A DNA stretch of 64,000 nt from JACVRW01 sp963751105 (GCA_963751105.1 CAVVTG010000002.1:1116001-1180000); one strand, 5' to 3'; counted from the first letter of the stretch, positions 39,940-48,725 are shown. Numbers and translations: made by a program. The notes: generated by a model not told the origin, from the letters alone.

Positions 39940-39945
39940 TACCAT
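39940..39945 (+). promoter_or_regulatory. -10 element for the 65-residue membrane protein
   Basis: TACCAT, exactly 7 bases before the GTG at 39953, matching the leaderless pattern seen at several other genes here. Confidence 0.4.
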
Positions 39946-39952
39946 CTAGCCC

Positions 39953-40150
39953 GTGCAACGCGCATACCTGGCCTCGACGCGTCTGCTGAGCCTTGCGCTG
40001 CTCGTGGTGGGAGTGGCCATGGTGGTGGCGGCGCTCGCCAGCGGCGGCGGGGTCAATGCGCTGGGCGTGGTGCTGGGGACGCTCATCGCCCTGCTCGGCG
40101 CAGGCCGGCTCTACCTGGCCGCGGGCGCCACCCGCGACGCCGGGCGGTGA
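39953..40150 (+). CDS. Small two-helix membrane protein
   Basis: A 65-residue protein with two hydrophobic helices at about residues 8-29 and 35-57, a short Gly-rich turn between them and a charged tail. No family is recognised. The GTG start is backed by a -10 seven bases upstream. Its stop overlaps the GTG of the second APC/USP permease, so it may be an accessory subunit of that transporter; this is inference from the overlap only. Confidence 0.65.
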   Translation: MQRAYLASTRLLSLALLVVGVAMVVAALASGGGVNALGVVLGTLIALLGAGRLYLAAGATRDAGR

Positions 40151-42162
40151 ACGAGCAGACCCCCGCACGCCGGGCGGCCGCAGCCGCGGCCGCCGTTCGC
40201 GCACGCCAGGGCCTGCGGCGCGGCTCCGAGCGGGCGGGGGTACGCATCACCCGCAGCTTGGGCGAGCCCGCGCTGTTCGCCATCACCCTGAGCGCGGTCG
40301 TCTCGGGGCTGCTGTTCACCCTCGGCGTGGTCTCGGGCGAGGCGCTGGGCCTCGCGCCTTTCGTGTACCTGCTGGCGGGGCTCTTCTTCGTGGCCACGAT
40401 GGCCACCTACGTCGAGGGAAGCTCGCTGCACCAGGAGCGCGGCGGCGCGTCGAGCTTCGCCCGCTACGCCTTCGACGAGCTGTGGAGCTTCATCGCGGGC
40501 TGGGCCATCCTGCTCGACTACGTGATCGTCCTGGCCGCCGGCGCCGTGGTGATCTCGGACTACCTCGCGGTCTTCTGGAGCGGCCTCGACGACGGCGGGG
40601 TCGAGATCACCATCGCCGCGGTCGCACTGTTGGCCGTGGCCTTCCAGAACGTGCGCGGCCTGGGCGCCCGTCGCCTCCGGGTGGTGCTCCGGGTCTCGCT
40701 GGTGATGATCGCCGTGCTCGCTGCCGTGACGCTGGTGGCGCTGGTGCAGCTGTTCGACGCAGCCCTGATCCTCGACTCGGTCGAGCTGGGGCGGACACCG
40801 CCGTGGGAGGACGTGGCCTTCGCGCTCGGTGTGGCCTGCGTCGGGCTGATTGGCGTGGAGGCAGCGTCCGGCCTGGCGGGCGAGGTGCGCGTGGGGCGCC
40901 GCGGCCTGAGGCGCGTGGTGCTGGCCAGCGCGGCCGCGACGCTGATCCTGTTCGTGGGCGTTTCCGCGGCCGCTCTGATGGCCCAGCCGGTGCAGGGCGG
41001 CGCCACCGAGCTGGGTGGGCGCTTCATCGAGGCGCCGGTGCTCGGCATCGTCAACGGCCTGGAGACCGCCTGGATGGTGGACGTGGGCCGCTACCTGGTG
41101 GGCGCCAGCGCCGCCGCAATGCTGTTCGTGGCCATGAACGGCCAGATGCTCGGGCTGGCCCGCCTGGGCTACTCACTCGCGACCAACCGCCAGATCCCCA
41201 GCGCGGCGGGGCGGCTGAGCCGGCAGTACGGCACGCCCTACGTGGCGATCGCCATCGCGGCGGTGATCGCCTTCGCTCTCGCCGTGCCGCATGACATCGA
41301 GTTCCTGGCCGGGATCTTCGCCTTCGGGGCGATGATCACGTTCGCCATCGCCCACCTGTCGATCATCGTGCTGCGTTTCCGCGAGGCCGACCGTCCCACC
41401 GCCTACCGGGTACCGCTGAACGTGCGCTGGCGAGGTCGGGAGGTGCCGCTCCCGGCGCTGTTCGGGCTCGTGCTGGCAGTGGCCGTATGGGTGAGCGTGC
41501 TCGCGCTGCACGAGGGCGCGCGTGTGATCGGCGGGATCTGGATGGCGGTCGGCGTGGCGCTCTACGTGGGCTATCGCCGGGCCCAGGGCAAGTCCCTGAC
41601 CCGGCGCTTCACCATTCCCGCCGAGGCTCTGCGCGAACGCGAGGACCCGGAGTACGGCAGCATCCTCGTGCCGGTGTTCGGCGAGACGCTCGACGACGAC
41701 ATCATCGGCACCGCCGGCCGGCTCGCCGCCGAGCGGGCGGACGAGAGCGACGGCGGCGCGGTGCTGGAGGCGCTGTACGTCTTCGAGATCCCCATGTCGC
41801 TGCCGATCGACGCCCGGGTGCCCGAGGAGCGGGTGACGATGGCCAAGCGCGTGCTGGCCCGCGCCAAGGAGGTCGGCGAGGAGTACCAGGGAGTCGAGGT
41901 GGCCACCGCCATGGTGCGCGGGCGCACCACCGGTCAGGCGATCGTCTCGGAGGCTCGCCGGCGCGGGGTGGAGGCCATCGTGCTCGGCGCCGAGGAGCCC
42001 ACTCAGGTGCGCGGCGGCGCGATCCTCGGCGGGCGAGGACGGGTGCGCGACCGCTTCGTGGGGGAGACCACCCGCTATGTCGTGGAGAAGGCTCCCTGCA
42101 AGGTCATCATCACGGCGCCACCCGCCGGCGAGGAGGGCACGCGCGAGGGCGTCCTTCCCTAG
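40147..42162 (+). CDS. Second APC-superfamily permease with USP-like C-terminal domain
   Basis: A 671-residue paralogue of the permease at 38026. After a basic N-terminus (about 1-35) come about twelve membrane segments (LGEPALFAITLSAVVSGLLF, GGASSFARYAFDELWSF, VACVGLIGVEAASGLAGEVR). A cytoplasmic domain from about 495 has YGSILVPVFGETLDDDI and VVEKAPCKVIIT, as in universal stress proteins. The helix-1 and helix-6 motifs differ from those of the first copy, so the substrates may differ. It overlaps the small membrane protein gene by 4 bases and is followed after 13 bases by two TrkA-type genes. Confidence 0.83.
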   Translation: MNEQTPARRAAAAAAAVRARQGLRRGSERAGVRITRSLGEPALFAITLSAVVSGLLFTLGVVSGEALGLAPFVYLLAGLFFVATMATYVEGSSLHQERGGASSFARYAFDELWSFIAGWAILLDYVIVLAAGAVVISDYLAVFWSGLDDGGVEITIAAVALLAVAFQNVRGLGARRLRVVLRVSLVMIAVLAAVTLVALVQLFDAALILDSVELGRTPPWEDVAFALGVACVGLIGVEAASGLAGEVRVGRRGLRRVVLASAAATLILFVGVSAAALMAQPVQGGATELGGRFIEAPVLGIVNGLETAWMVDVGRYLVGASAAAMLFVAMNGQMLGLARLGYSLATNRQIPSAAGRLSRQYGTPYVAIAIAAVIAFALAVPHDIEFLAGIFAFGAMITFAIAHLSIIVLRFREADRPTAYRVPLNVRWRGREVPLPALFGLVLAVAVWVSVLALHEGARVIGGIWMAVGVALYVGYRRAQGKSLTRRFTIPAEALREREDPEYGSILVPVFGETLDDDIIGTAGRLAAERADESDGGAVLEALYVFEIPMSLPIDARVPEERVTMAKRVLARAKEVGEEYQGVEVATAMVRGRTTGQAIVSEARRRGVEAIVLGAEEPTQVRGGAILGGRGRVRDRFVGETTRYVVEKAPCKVIITAPPAGEEGTREGVLP

Positions 42163-42175
42163 AGTTCGGTCGCTC

Positions 42176-42622
42176 ATGTTCGTACTGATCGTCGGCTGTG
42201 GGCGGGTGGGGTCCGCAATCTCTCACGCCATGCTCGAGGAGGGCCACGACGTTTCCGTCCTCGACGAGGACGCCGAGGCCATCGCGCTGCTCGACCGCGG
42301 CCAGGCCCAGAGCTGGGAGGAGCGCGGCGGGCGCTTCACCGAGGGGACGGCGCTCGAGATCGACGCGCTGCTGGCGGCGGGGATCGAGCAGGCCGACGCC
42401 TTCGTGGCCTCCACCGACGGCGACAACACGAACCTCGTGATCGCCCAGATCGCCCAGCGGCGCTTCAACGTCGACCGCGTGGTGGTGCGCGTGCTCGACC
42501 CGGCGCGGGCGCGCTGGTACGCCGAGCAGGGCCTCCAGACGGTCTGTCCGACCCAGACGGCGATCGAGCTCCTGGAGGCGGCGGTCCGCGGGCAGATCCG
42601 CTTCGAGGGAGTCTCCGGCTAG
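42176..42622 (+). CDS. TrkA-N (RCK) protein, CeoB-like
   Basis: A 148-residue NAD(H)-binding RCK N-domain (LIVGCGRVGSAISHAMLEEGH near residues 4-24; VLDEDAEAI; ASTDGDNTNLVIAQIAQ). It lacks the TrkA-C ligand domain and so is about two thirds the length of its neighbour. In mycobacteria two such proteins, CeoB and CeoC, stand side by side next to an APC permease gene. It probably forms a regulatory ring with the next protein and gates a K+ transporter by nucleotide binding. The upstream extension from 42077 is out-of-frame permease sequence. Confidence 0.88.
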   Translation: MFVLIVGCGRVGSAISHAMLEEGHDVSVLDEDAEAIALLDRGQAQSWEERGGRFTEGTALEIDALLAAGIEQADAFVASTDGDNTNLVIAQIAQRRFNVDRVVVRVLDPARARWYAEQGLQTVCPTQTAIELLEAAVRGQIRFEGVSG

Positions 42623-42624
42623 CC

Positions 42625-43293
42625 ATGTACGTGGTGATCGTGGGGGCGGGGAAGGTCGGCTGGAACCTCGCCCGCGAGCTCATCAACAAGCGCCACGAGG
42701 TGACGGTGATCGAGGCCGAGCCCCGTCGCTACGCGGTGGTCGAGCAGGAGCTCGAGCACAGCGCGCTGTACGGGGACGGCTCGGAGCTGTGGGTGCTCGA
42801 GCGGGCGGGGATCGAGCGCGCCGACCTCGTGGTGGCGGTGACCGGGGACGACGAGGACAACATCCTCATCTCCCAGGTCGCGCGGGAGAAGTACGGCGTC
42901 GGCCGCATCGTGGCCCGCTGCAACAACCCGCGCAACCTCCAGCACTTCGAGCTCCTCGGCGTCAAGCCGGTCATCTCCGCCACCGATCTCATCCTGCGCC
43001 TGATCGAGCACGAGGTGCCCAAGTACGGGCTCGTTCACCTGCTCGACCTCCCCGAGGAGCGGCTCGAGATCATCGAGCTCGAGGTGGCCGAGGGGTCGGA
43101 GGCCGCGGGCAAGAACGTCAAGGACCTCGGCCTCCCCGACGGCTCGCTCGTCATCTCGATCCTGCGTGACGGCGGCGGCTTCGTACCGGCCGGCGACTCG
43201 CAGGTCCAGGCCGGCGACGAGGTGCTGCTCGTGCTCGACGTGGGCATCGAGTCGCGGGTCACCGAGCGGTTCACCAACGCCTCGGCGGCCTAG
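42625..43293 (+). CDS. TrkA protein with N and C domains, CeoC-like
   Basis: A 222-residue regulator. The RCK Rossmann domain, at about 1-135 (VVIVGAGKVGWNLARELI, VAVTGDDEDNILISQVA), is followed by a TrkA-C domain at about 145-215 (LEIIELEVAEGSEAAGK, VQAGDEVLLVLDVG), which binds nucleotides such as c-di-AMP in some relatives. It starts 2 bases after the previous gene. The two genes and the preceding permeases form the putative potassium module. Confidence 0.92.
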   Translation: MYVVIVGAGKVGWNLARELINKRHEVTVIEAEPRRYAVVEQELEHSALYGDGSELWVLERAGIERADLVVAVTGDDEDNILISQVAREKYGVGRIVARCNNPRNLQHFELLGVKPVISATDLILRLIEHEVPKYGLVHLLDLPEERLEIIELEVAEGSEAAGKNVKDLGLPDGSLVISILRDGGGFVPAGDSQVQAGDEVLLVLDVGIESRVTERFTNASAA

Positions 43294-43301
43294 GCCCGGC
43301 C

Positions 43302-44531
43302 GTGGCGCGGCGCAAGGTCGATCATCTGCTGGTGGGGGGCGGCCTGGCCGCCGCCAACTGCGCGCGCTGGCTGCGGGAGGCCGGCGGCGAGGGCTCGATC
43401 CTGCTCGTGGGACGCGAGTACGACCCGCCCTACAACCGCCCTCCGCTCACCAAGGGCTACCTGCAGGGCAAGGAGTCGCGCGAGGACACCCTGTTTCGGC
43501 CCGACGACTGGTGGCCCGAGCAGGAGATCGAGCTGCTCACCCGCACGAGCGTGATGAAGCTCGATCCCGGCGAGCGCGTGGCCACGCTCTCCACCAAGGA
43601 CGAGGTCGAGTTCGGGAACGCGCTGCTGGCCACCGGAGCCAACGTCCGGCGGCTGCGCGCGGAGGGCGGCGAGCTGGAGGGCATCCACTACATCCGGGCG
43701 CTGGGCAACTCGGACGCGCTGAGAGCCGAGGCCGAGCAGGCCGAGCGCGTGGTGATCATCGGCGGGAGCTACATCGGGACCGAGGTGGCCGCATCGCTCA
43801 CCGCGGCCCACGGCGACAAGTGCTCGATCGTCATGCAGGAGGACGTGACCCTGGAGCGTCATTTCGGCAAGGAGATCGGCGGCTTCTTCCAGGGCGTGCT
43901 CGAGGAGCACGGAGTCGAAGTGCACGGCGGCGACGAGCTCGAGCGCTTCGAGGGCTCGGACGGCCGAGTGGGTCGCATCGTGACCAAGGCCGGGCGCGAG
44001 CTCGACTGCGACCTGGTGGTGATCGGTGCCGGCGTGATGCCCGACGTGACGCTGGCTCGCTCGGCGGGCCTCGAGCTGGGCGAAGCGGGCGGGGTGCTCT
44101 GCTCAGCCGGCCTGGAGAGCTCGGCGCCGGGGATCTTCGCGGCCGGCGACATCTGCGAGTGGGACAGCCCGCTCCACGGCCGTCGCCTGCGGCTGGAGCA
44201 CTGGGACGTGGCCTTCAACCACGGCAAGACGGCGGCCCACAACATGCTGGGCCAGGGCATCGAGCACGACGCAGTGCCCTACTTCTTCTCCGACCTCGCC
44301 GACTGGACCTCGATGGAGTACGTGGGGCCCGGGGAGGGGGAGCCGGTGGTGCGCGGATCGCTCGACGAGGGCAGCTTCACCGCCTTCTATGTGGACGGGG
44401 GCCGGGTCACGGCGGCGCTGACGGTGGGCCGCTCCGACGACCTCGACCACGCCCAGCGCTTCATGAGGTCGGGCGAGCCGGTGGACGCCGGCGCCCTGGC
44501 GGACGAGGGCACCGACCTCGGCTCGCTGTAG
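43302..44531 (+). CDS. NAD(P)/FAD-dependent oxidoreductase (ferredoxin reductase-like)
   Basis: A 409-residue flavoprotein with two dinucleotide-binding folds: HLLVGGGLAAANCARWL for FAD at the N-terminus, and VVIIGGSYIGTEVAASL for NAD(P)H near residue 147. PPYNRPPLTKGYL and APGIFAAGDICEW are the FAD contacts of rubredoxin/ferredoxin reductases and AIF-like proteins. There is no CxxC, so it is not a disulfide reductase. The C-terminal domain resembles the reductase clamp. The partner is unknown. GTG start, 8 bases after the TrkA gene; the link to potassium transport is not evident. Confidence 0.87.
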   Translation: MARRKVDHLLVGGGLAAANCARWLREAGGEGSILLVGREYDPPYNRPPLTKGYLQGKESREDTLFRPDDWWPEQEIELLTRTSVMKLDPGERVATLSTKDEVEFGNALLATGANVRRLRAEGGELEGIHYIRALGNSDALRAEAEQAERVVIIGGSYIGTEVAASLTAAHGDKCSIVMQEDVTLERHFGKEIGGFFQGVLEEHGVEVHGGDELERFEGSDGRVGRIVTKAGRELDCDLVVIGAGVMPDVTLARSAGLELGEAGGVLCSAGLESSAPGIFAAGDICEWDSPLHGRRLRLEHWDVAFNHGKTAAHNMLGQGIEHDAVPYFFSDLADWTSMEYVGPGEGEPVVRGSLDEGSFTAFYVDGGRVTAALTVGRSDDLDHAQRFMRSGEPVDAGALADEGTDLGSL

Positions 44532-44540
44532 CCGGCTGTT

Positions 44541-45362
44541 CTAGCCGGCCGCGGCCACGTAGGAGAGCATGCGGTTCGTGATGGCGGTGGCACGCTCGAC
44601 GGCCTGCTTGTCGAGCACGGGCGGATCGGAGAAGCGCTCGGGGACCATCCCCTGCAGGGACGGCATCTGGCGAGCGGCCAGCTCGAGGCCGAGGCGGGCG
44701 CCCTCGCGCACCACCTCAGGTTCGACCGACCACAGCATCTCGAACACCCGTGCGCCGGGAGCGGGCCGTTCCCAACCCGCCAGGCAGGCCGAGAAGTCGG
44801 GTCCGTCACAGACGATGGCCCACTCGTTGGCGAGCGGATGTCCGCGCTCTATCGGGATCTCGATCGGTCCGTCGTCGGGCTCCCTCAGCTCGTCGAAGTC
44901 GGCCAGCGCCACCGCGATCTCGGCTGTGCGGGCAAAGCCCTTCCAGCGCTTCTCGGCCTGCCGGTAGAACGCCTCGCGCTGGAACGAGCCGATGAACACC
45001 GCGCGCTCGCCTCGCACGGAGCATTCGTCCTCGATCGCGTGGGAGATCGGAACCATCATGCGCTTTGGAATCGGGTAGGGATGCAGATCGGGTCGCAGCC
45101 TGCGCAGACCGGCGTAGATCGAGGGGGTGGACTTGGTCACGCCGTTCACCACCCGCTCGATCGCCACCGGTAGCGACAGCCCGCCGTCTCGGGCCTGCAG
45201 CACCTCGATGACGCGCGCCACCTCACGCTCCGGGTAGCGCCGGTGCCCGCTGGGCAGCCGCTCGGCGCTAGGGAAGCCGTGGCGCTGCTCCCACATCCGC
45301 AGCGTGGCGGGCTGCACTCCGGTGCGGTCTGAAAGCTGGCCGATTGTTAGGTTCTCGGGCAA
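44541..45362 (-). CDS. MerR-family regulator with DICT sensory domain
   Basis: A 273-residue protein. The MerR-type winged helix, at about 4-70, has LTIGQLSDRTGVQPATLRMWEQRHGFP and HRRYPEREVARV. From about 90 to 270 is a DICT-type domain (ISHAIEDECSVRGERAVFIGSFQREAFYRQAEKRW, NEWAIVCDGPDFSACLAGWE), a module found with light or cyclic-nucleotide signalling proteins. The TTG start is followed closely by the family's first strand. It is divergent from an ECF sigma gene, and the 71-base spacer has two palindromes that are likely operators. A layout of MerR regulator and ECF sigma recalls LitR/LitS light control in streptomycetes; that analogy is inference. Confidence 0.85.
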   Translation of the reverse strand: MPENLTIGQLSDRTGVQPATLRMWEQRHGFPSAERLPSGHRRYPEREVARVIEVLQARDGGLSLPVAIERVVNGVTKSTPSIYAGLRRLRPDLHPYPIPKRMMVPISHAIEDECSVRGERAVFIGSFQREAFYRQAEKRWKGFARTAEIAVALADFDELREPDDGPIEIPIERGHPLANEWAIVCDGPDFSACLAGWERPAPGARVFEMLWSVEPEVVREGARLGLELAARQMPSLQGMVPERFSDPPVLDKQAVERATAITNRMLSYVAAAG

Positions 45363-45370
45363 AATCTCAA

Positions 45371-45404
45371 CAAACTGTTTGATCTATGCTAAACATACTG
45401 TTTA
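45371..45404. promoter_or_regulatory. Two operator-like dyads between the MerR-DICT and ECF genes
   Basis: CAAAC-T-GTTTG (45371-45381) and TAAACA-TAC-TGTTTA (45390-45404) are perfect inverted repeats sharing an AAAC/GTTT core, in an unusually AT-rich stretch of this GC-rich DNA. Their centres are about 21 bases apart (two helical turns). They are probable binding sites for the adjacent MerR protein and overlap both promoter regions. Confidence 0.6.
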
Positions 45405-45433
45405 AGTAAAGGTCTACACGGAACGAGAGCCTC

Positions 45434-45952
45434 ATGAACGCACTCGCCTCTCCCAACGGTTTCAGCAGCGCCTACCAGGCGCACGCCTCGCGGGCCTTCT
45501 CCGCCGCCTATCGCGTCCTCGGCGACGTCGCCGCCGCAGAGGATGTCGTTCAGGACGTGTTCGTCACCATGTGGCGGGACCCCAGCAAGTTCGACCCCGA
45601 CCGGGGAAGCTTGGCCGGGTACCTGGCCATGATGGCTCGCAGCCGCGCGGTCGACCGGATGCGTTCGCGCCAGGCGCGTGACTCGGCGGTGGAGCGTCTC
45701 GGCCGCCGCGACGAGCGCGACGTGATCTCCGAGTCGCCCGACGACGCGGTCCTGCGCCGCGACGAGAGCGCCCGCGCCCTGCGCGCGCTGGCCGAGCTGC
45801 CGGCGCCTCAGCGCGACGCGGTCCTGCTCGCCTACGGCCGCGGCCTGTCCGCCGCGGAACTGGCGGATGCCTCCGGCGTGCCGCTCGGAACGGCCAAGAG
45901 CCGGCTGCGGCTCGGCCTTCAGAAGGCTCGCGAGAGCCTCGCTGCCGCCTGA
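45434..45952 (+). CDS. ECF-type RNA polymerase sigma factor
   Basis: A 172-residue sigma factor. Region 2 is at about 12-80 (AAYRVLGDVAAAEDVVQDVFVTMWRDPSKF, ARSRAVDRMRSRQ), and region 4 at about 115-165 (LPAPQRDAVLLAYGRGLSAAELADASGVPLGTAKSRLRLGL). No anti-sigma gene is beside it; control may come from the divergent MerR-DICT protein through the two dyads in the spacer. It likely directs a small set of stress or light genes elsewhere. Confidence 0.92.
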   Translation: MNALASPNGFSSAYQAHASRAFSAAYRVLGDVAAAEDVVQDVFVTMWRDPSKFDPDRGSLAGYLAMMARSRAVDRMRSRQARDSAVERLGRRDERDVISESPDDAVLRRDESARALRALAELPAPQRDAVLLAYGRGLSAAELADASGVPLGTAKSRLRLGLQKARESLAAA

Positions 45953-46121
45953 TCGGTGGCCCATCACGTCCATGCGGTATCCACGTCCTGGTCGGCCTCC
46001 TCGGGGTCTTGTGGCCGGATGCGGCTGTCAGGGGCGGTACGGCCGAGGTATCGCGGGGGGTCACCGTCCCGGTCGGCCTGGCGCGATCCGTACCCTGACG
46101 TGATGGGCGGACGCTGAGACG

Positions 46122-46937
46122 ATGGCCGGTTACTTCGACGATTCCTCGATGCTCAGACGGGTCAATCGTGAGCGCGCGCTTGCGCTTTCGGGCCCGCGCG
46201 CGCTCCTCATGCAGGCCGCCCATCCGTTGGCGGTGTCCGGCCTCCTGGCCCACTCCACGGCCATGGACGAGCCGTACGACCGGCTCGCCCGGACGGCCGA
46301 GGTGATGAGCACGATTGGCTGGGGCGAGCGCGAGGAGGCGGACCGGATCACGCGCCAGGTGCGCGCGATGCACCGTCGCGTGAGCGGCAAGCTTCGCGAG
46401 CCCGTCGGGATCTACCCTGCGGGCACCCCCTACCGCGCCGACGATCCTGAGCTGCTCCTGTGGGTCCTGTTCACACTGGTGGACTCGAGCGTGGTCGTCT
46501 ACCGCGCCTATGTGGGTTCGCTGTCGCGTGCGGAGGAGAGTGCGCTGTGGGACGACTACAAGGTGATCGGCCGGCTGTTCGGGCTGCGCGTGGGCGACAT
46601 GCCGAAGACACTCGCGGACCTCGACGACTACCGCCGCTCGATGCTCGAGGGCGACACGCTCCACGTGACCGACTGGGCCCGCGAGCGCGCGCGGGCGATC
46701 GTGCTCGACCCGCCCGTGCCCTGGGTGGCTCAGCCACTCCTCGAGACCGCGAACTTCGTCACCATCGCCCTGCTGCCCGACAAGATCCGCGAGCAGTACG
46801 GCTTCGCGCCGGTCCCGCCACCTCTCGTGCGAAAGGCGCTGGTCAAGGCGGGCGCCGTGTACGTCAAGCGGGCGGTGGTGCCGTTCCTGCCGGAGCGGCT
46901 GAGGCTGGTGCCGGCGGCGCGCCGCACGGCGGCCTGA
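46122..46937 (+). CDS. DUF2236 (MpaB/Lcp-like) oxygenase family protein
   Basis: A 271-residue protein of the DUF2236/MpaB family, related to latex-clearing haem oxygenases. Features are a helical N-terminus with GPRALLMQAAHPLAVSGLLAHS, whose His is the candidate haem ligand, LARTAEVMSTIGWG, and LLWVLFTLVDSSVVVYRAYVG. It has no clear signal peptide. The family is poorly characterised, and the substrate is unknown. It stands alone, with about 170 bases on its left and a tRNA gene directly after. Confidence 0.85.
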   Translation: MAGYFDDSSMLRRVNRERALALSGPRALLMQAAHPLAVSGLLAHSTAMDEPYDRLARTAEVMSTIGWGEREEADRITRQVRAMHRRVSGKLREPVGIYPAGTPYRADDPELLLWVLFTLVDSSVVVYRAYVGSLSRAEESALWDDYKVIGRLFGLRVGDMPKTLADLDDYRRSMLEGDTLHVTDWARERARAIVLDPPVPWVAQPLLETANFVTIALLPDKIREQYGFAPVPPPLVRKALVKAGAVYVKRAVVPFLPERLRLVPAARRTAA

Positions 46938-46977
46938 CGGCCCGGCGAACGAGACGGCTATCCTCAAATACCGACTT

Positions 46978-47048
46978 TGGGGAGTCGTCTAATGGCAAGA
47001 CGCCAGCCTCTGGAGCTGGTTATCGGGGTTCGAGTCCCTGCTCCCCAG
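46978..47048 (+). tRNA. tRNA-Gln (anticodon CTG)
   Basis: The acceptor stem TGGGGAG pairs perfectly with CTCCCCA. The anticodon stem CCAGC/GCTGG encloses the loop CTCTGGA, with anticodon CTG at 47010-47012, reading CAG codons. The T arm is CGGGG-TTCGAGT-CCCTG and the D arm GTC/GAC. The discriminator base is G. CCA is not encoded. The length of 71 bases is short but normal for tRNA-Gln. Confidence 0.95.
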
Positions 47049-47054
47049 CCTCGC

Positions 47055-48725
47055 CTACCCGCGCACCCGGGCGCGGATCCGCAGTCGGGTCGTCTTGGTG
47101 CGCTCGTCCTTCAGTACCAGCCGCACGCGAGCACGCCGCTTCAGGCTGCGGCCGGCCTTGAGGCCCGGCCAGCTGAGTGAGGCCGAGCGGACGCCGTCGC
47201 CCGGGAAGCGCACGGTCAGGCCGCGGCGTTTGACTCGCGGGCGGACGCGCCTGCCGCCGGCTCGCACCCGCGGGCGTGCCTTGCCCCGGCGCAGGGACTT
47301 CGGGAGAACGAGCGTGGCCGAGGTGATGGCGGGGCCCTCGCGGGCGGCGCTGAGGCGGGCGGCGAGCCGCGCCCGTGCGCCGCGGCGACGGATCGTCACG
47401 CGTGCGCGCGGGTCGCAACCGGGCGTGGCCAGCGGCTGCTTCAGCTCGAGCCGCTGCCCCGCGTGAGACAGAAGCACCACGTCCATCGTGGTGTCGGTCT
47501 CGGCGTCGCAGAGGTCCCGGGTCAGCTGCAGGAGCGAATCCGGGGCTGAGTCGAACTCGAGGGTGAAGCTGCGCACCGGCAGGTCCGGGTTCGACGGGAA
47601 CACGTTCCTCGTGCCGAACGAGCCGAGCTCGGTCACGCCGTCGAGGCGCACCCCTACCGGCTGGGGCAGCATCACCATCAGGCCGGGAAGGGCGGAGGCA
47701 GTGTTCAACGCCAGGAAGACGGGACCGCGCACCGGGCGGGGCTGGAGCGGAGAGTCGATGATGGCCGTGCCCACGCGCGAGCTCTCGGGGCACGCGCCCG
47801 CGTTCGCCTGCGGGCGCAGGCAGGAACGCGACAGCGCGGCCTGGCCGGGCGCGATCGCCTTCGGCAACACGACCTCGGCCCGCTTGAGCGCCGCGTGCTC
47901 GGGATTGAAACGCAGGGTGGTGGACACCGGCGGGTGGTCGCCTCGCTCGGTCAGCCCGGCGGCGCCGACCGAGCCCTCAGCCGACGCCTCGAAGGGAAGC
48001 CTTGCGCAGTTGGACGGGGTAAAGGCGAAGCTCTTCTGCGAGATCTTCGACGGCGCCTCGTACGAGTTGGCCCGGGTGACCGAGGTGGCCGGCCCGCAGG
48101 CCGTGGGCATGCGCACGAATGCGCCGCGGGCGGCGCGGCCGTTGAGGGTGAGGGCGATCTTCTGGATCTGCACGTTCAGGCCGGCCGATTCGCGAGGCTG
48201 ATCGGCGAAGGTGGATTCGAGCCCGTAGCCGTCGGGACCGGGCCGCAGGACCACCGGTGCCTGCAGGAAGATCTTCGACAGCCCGCCCACGGCCTCGAGC
48301 ACGAAGCCGAGCCGCGCCGGCTCCGAGCCGGCGGGCCGGAGGTTGTAGACCACGCCGCTGACCGGTGGCGCCGGGGTGGTGGGGAGGAGGCCGGGAAGCA
48401 GCGCGACGTTGGCGTTGACCACCACGCTGCCGACCACGGCTTCGCGGGGACAACCGTCCGCCGCAAACTGCTGCTGGCCGCATAGCGCCGCCGCCTGCGG
48501 GTTGCCGAGCAGGCCGGGCGCGAGCCGCACGAAGGCGTCCTTGACGTCATCCGAGGCCGAGCTGTACGACAGGGTCTGGGTGATGGTCACGTCGGGGTGA
48601 CCGCCCGCGAGCGGCGACTGTGGCACCACGCTGAAGTCGGACATGCTCACCTCGGCGGACGCGGGCCCGGCGCTGAGCGCCGGCACCAGGCCGAGAACGG
48701 CGATCACAAGCAGTCGGCTCCTCAT
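47055..48725 (-). CDS. Large secreted protein of unknown function
   Basis: A 556-residue exported protein with a clear signal peptide, MRSRLLVIAVLGLVPALSAG, ending near residue 25. The long body is beta-rich with many short repeated patterns (GGHPDVTITQTLSYSS, RGPVFLALNTASALPGL) and few cysteines. It ends in a strongly basic tail (about 440-556: RVTIRRRGARARL, LKRRARVRLVLKDERTKT). Proteins with this design are frequent in Solirubrobacterales genomes and may be envelope-associated. No catalytic motif is seen. I chose the ATG that starts the signal peptide. It is convergent with the tRNA gene. Confidence 0.75.
   Translation of the reverse strand: MRSRLLVIAVLGLVPALSAGPASAEVSMSDFSVVPQSPLAGGHPDVTITQTLSYSSASDDVKDAFVRLAPGLLGNPQAAALCGQQQFAADGCPREAVVGSVVVNANVALLPGLLPTTPAPPVSGVVYNLRPAGSEPARLGFVLEAVGGLSKIFLQAPVVLRPGPDGYGLESTFADQPRESAGLNVQIQKIALTLNGRAARGAFVRMPTACGPATSVTRANSYEAPSKISQKSFAFTPSNCARLPFEASAEGSVGAAGLTERGDHPPVSTTLRFNPEHAALKRAEVVLPKAIAPGQAALSRSCLRPQANAGACPESSRVGTAIIDSPLQPRPVRGPVFLALNTASALPGLMVMLPQPVGVRLDGVTELGSFGTRNVFPSNPDLPVRSFTLEFDSAPDSLLQLTRDLCDAETDTTMDVVLLSHAGQRLELKQPLATPGCDPRARVTIRRRGARARLAARLSAAREGPAITSATLVLPKSLRRGKARPRVRAGGRRVRPRVKRRGLTVRFPGDGVRSASLSWPGLKAGRSLKRRARVRLVLKDERTKTTRLRIRARVRG

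Noticed and set aside
38008..39945. 645-codon minus-strand frame opposite the first APC permease
   Set aside because: Its His/Asp/Arg-rich translation is typical of the antisense of membrane-protein genes; no motif.
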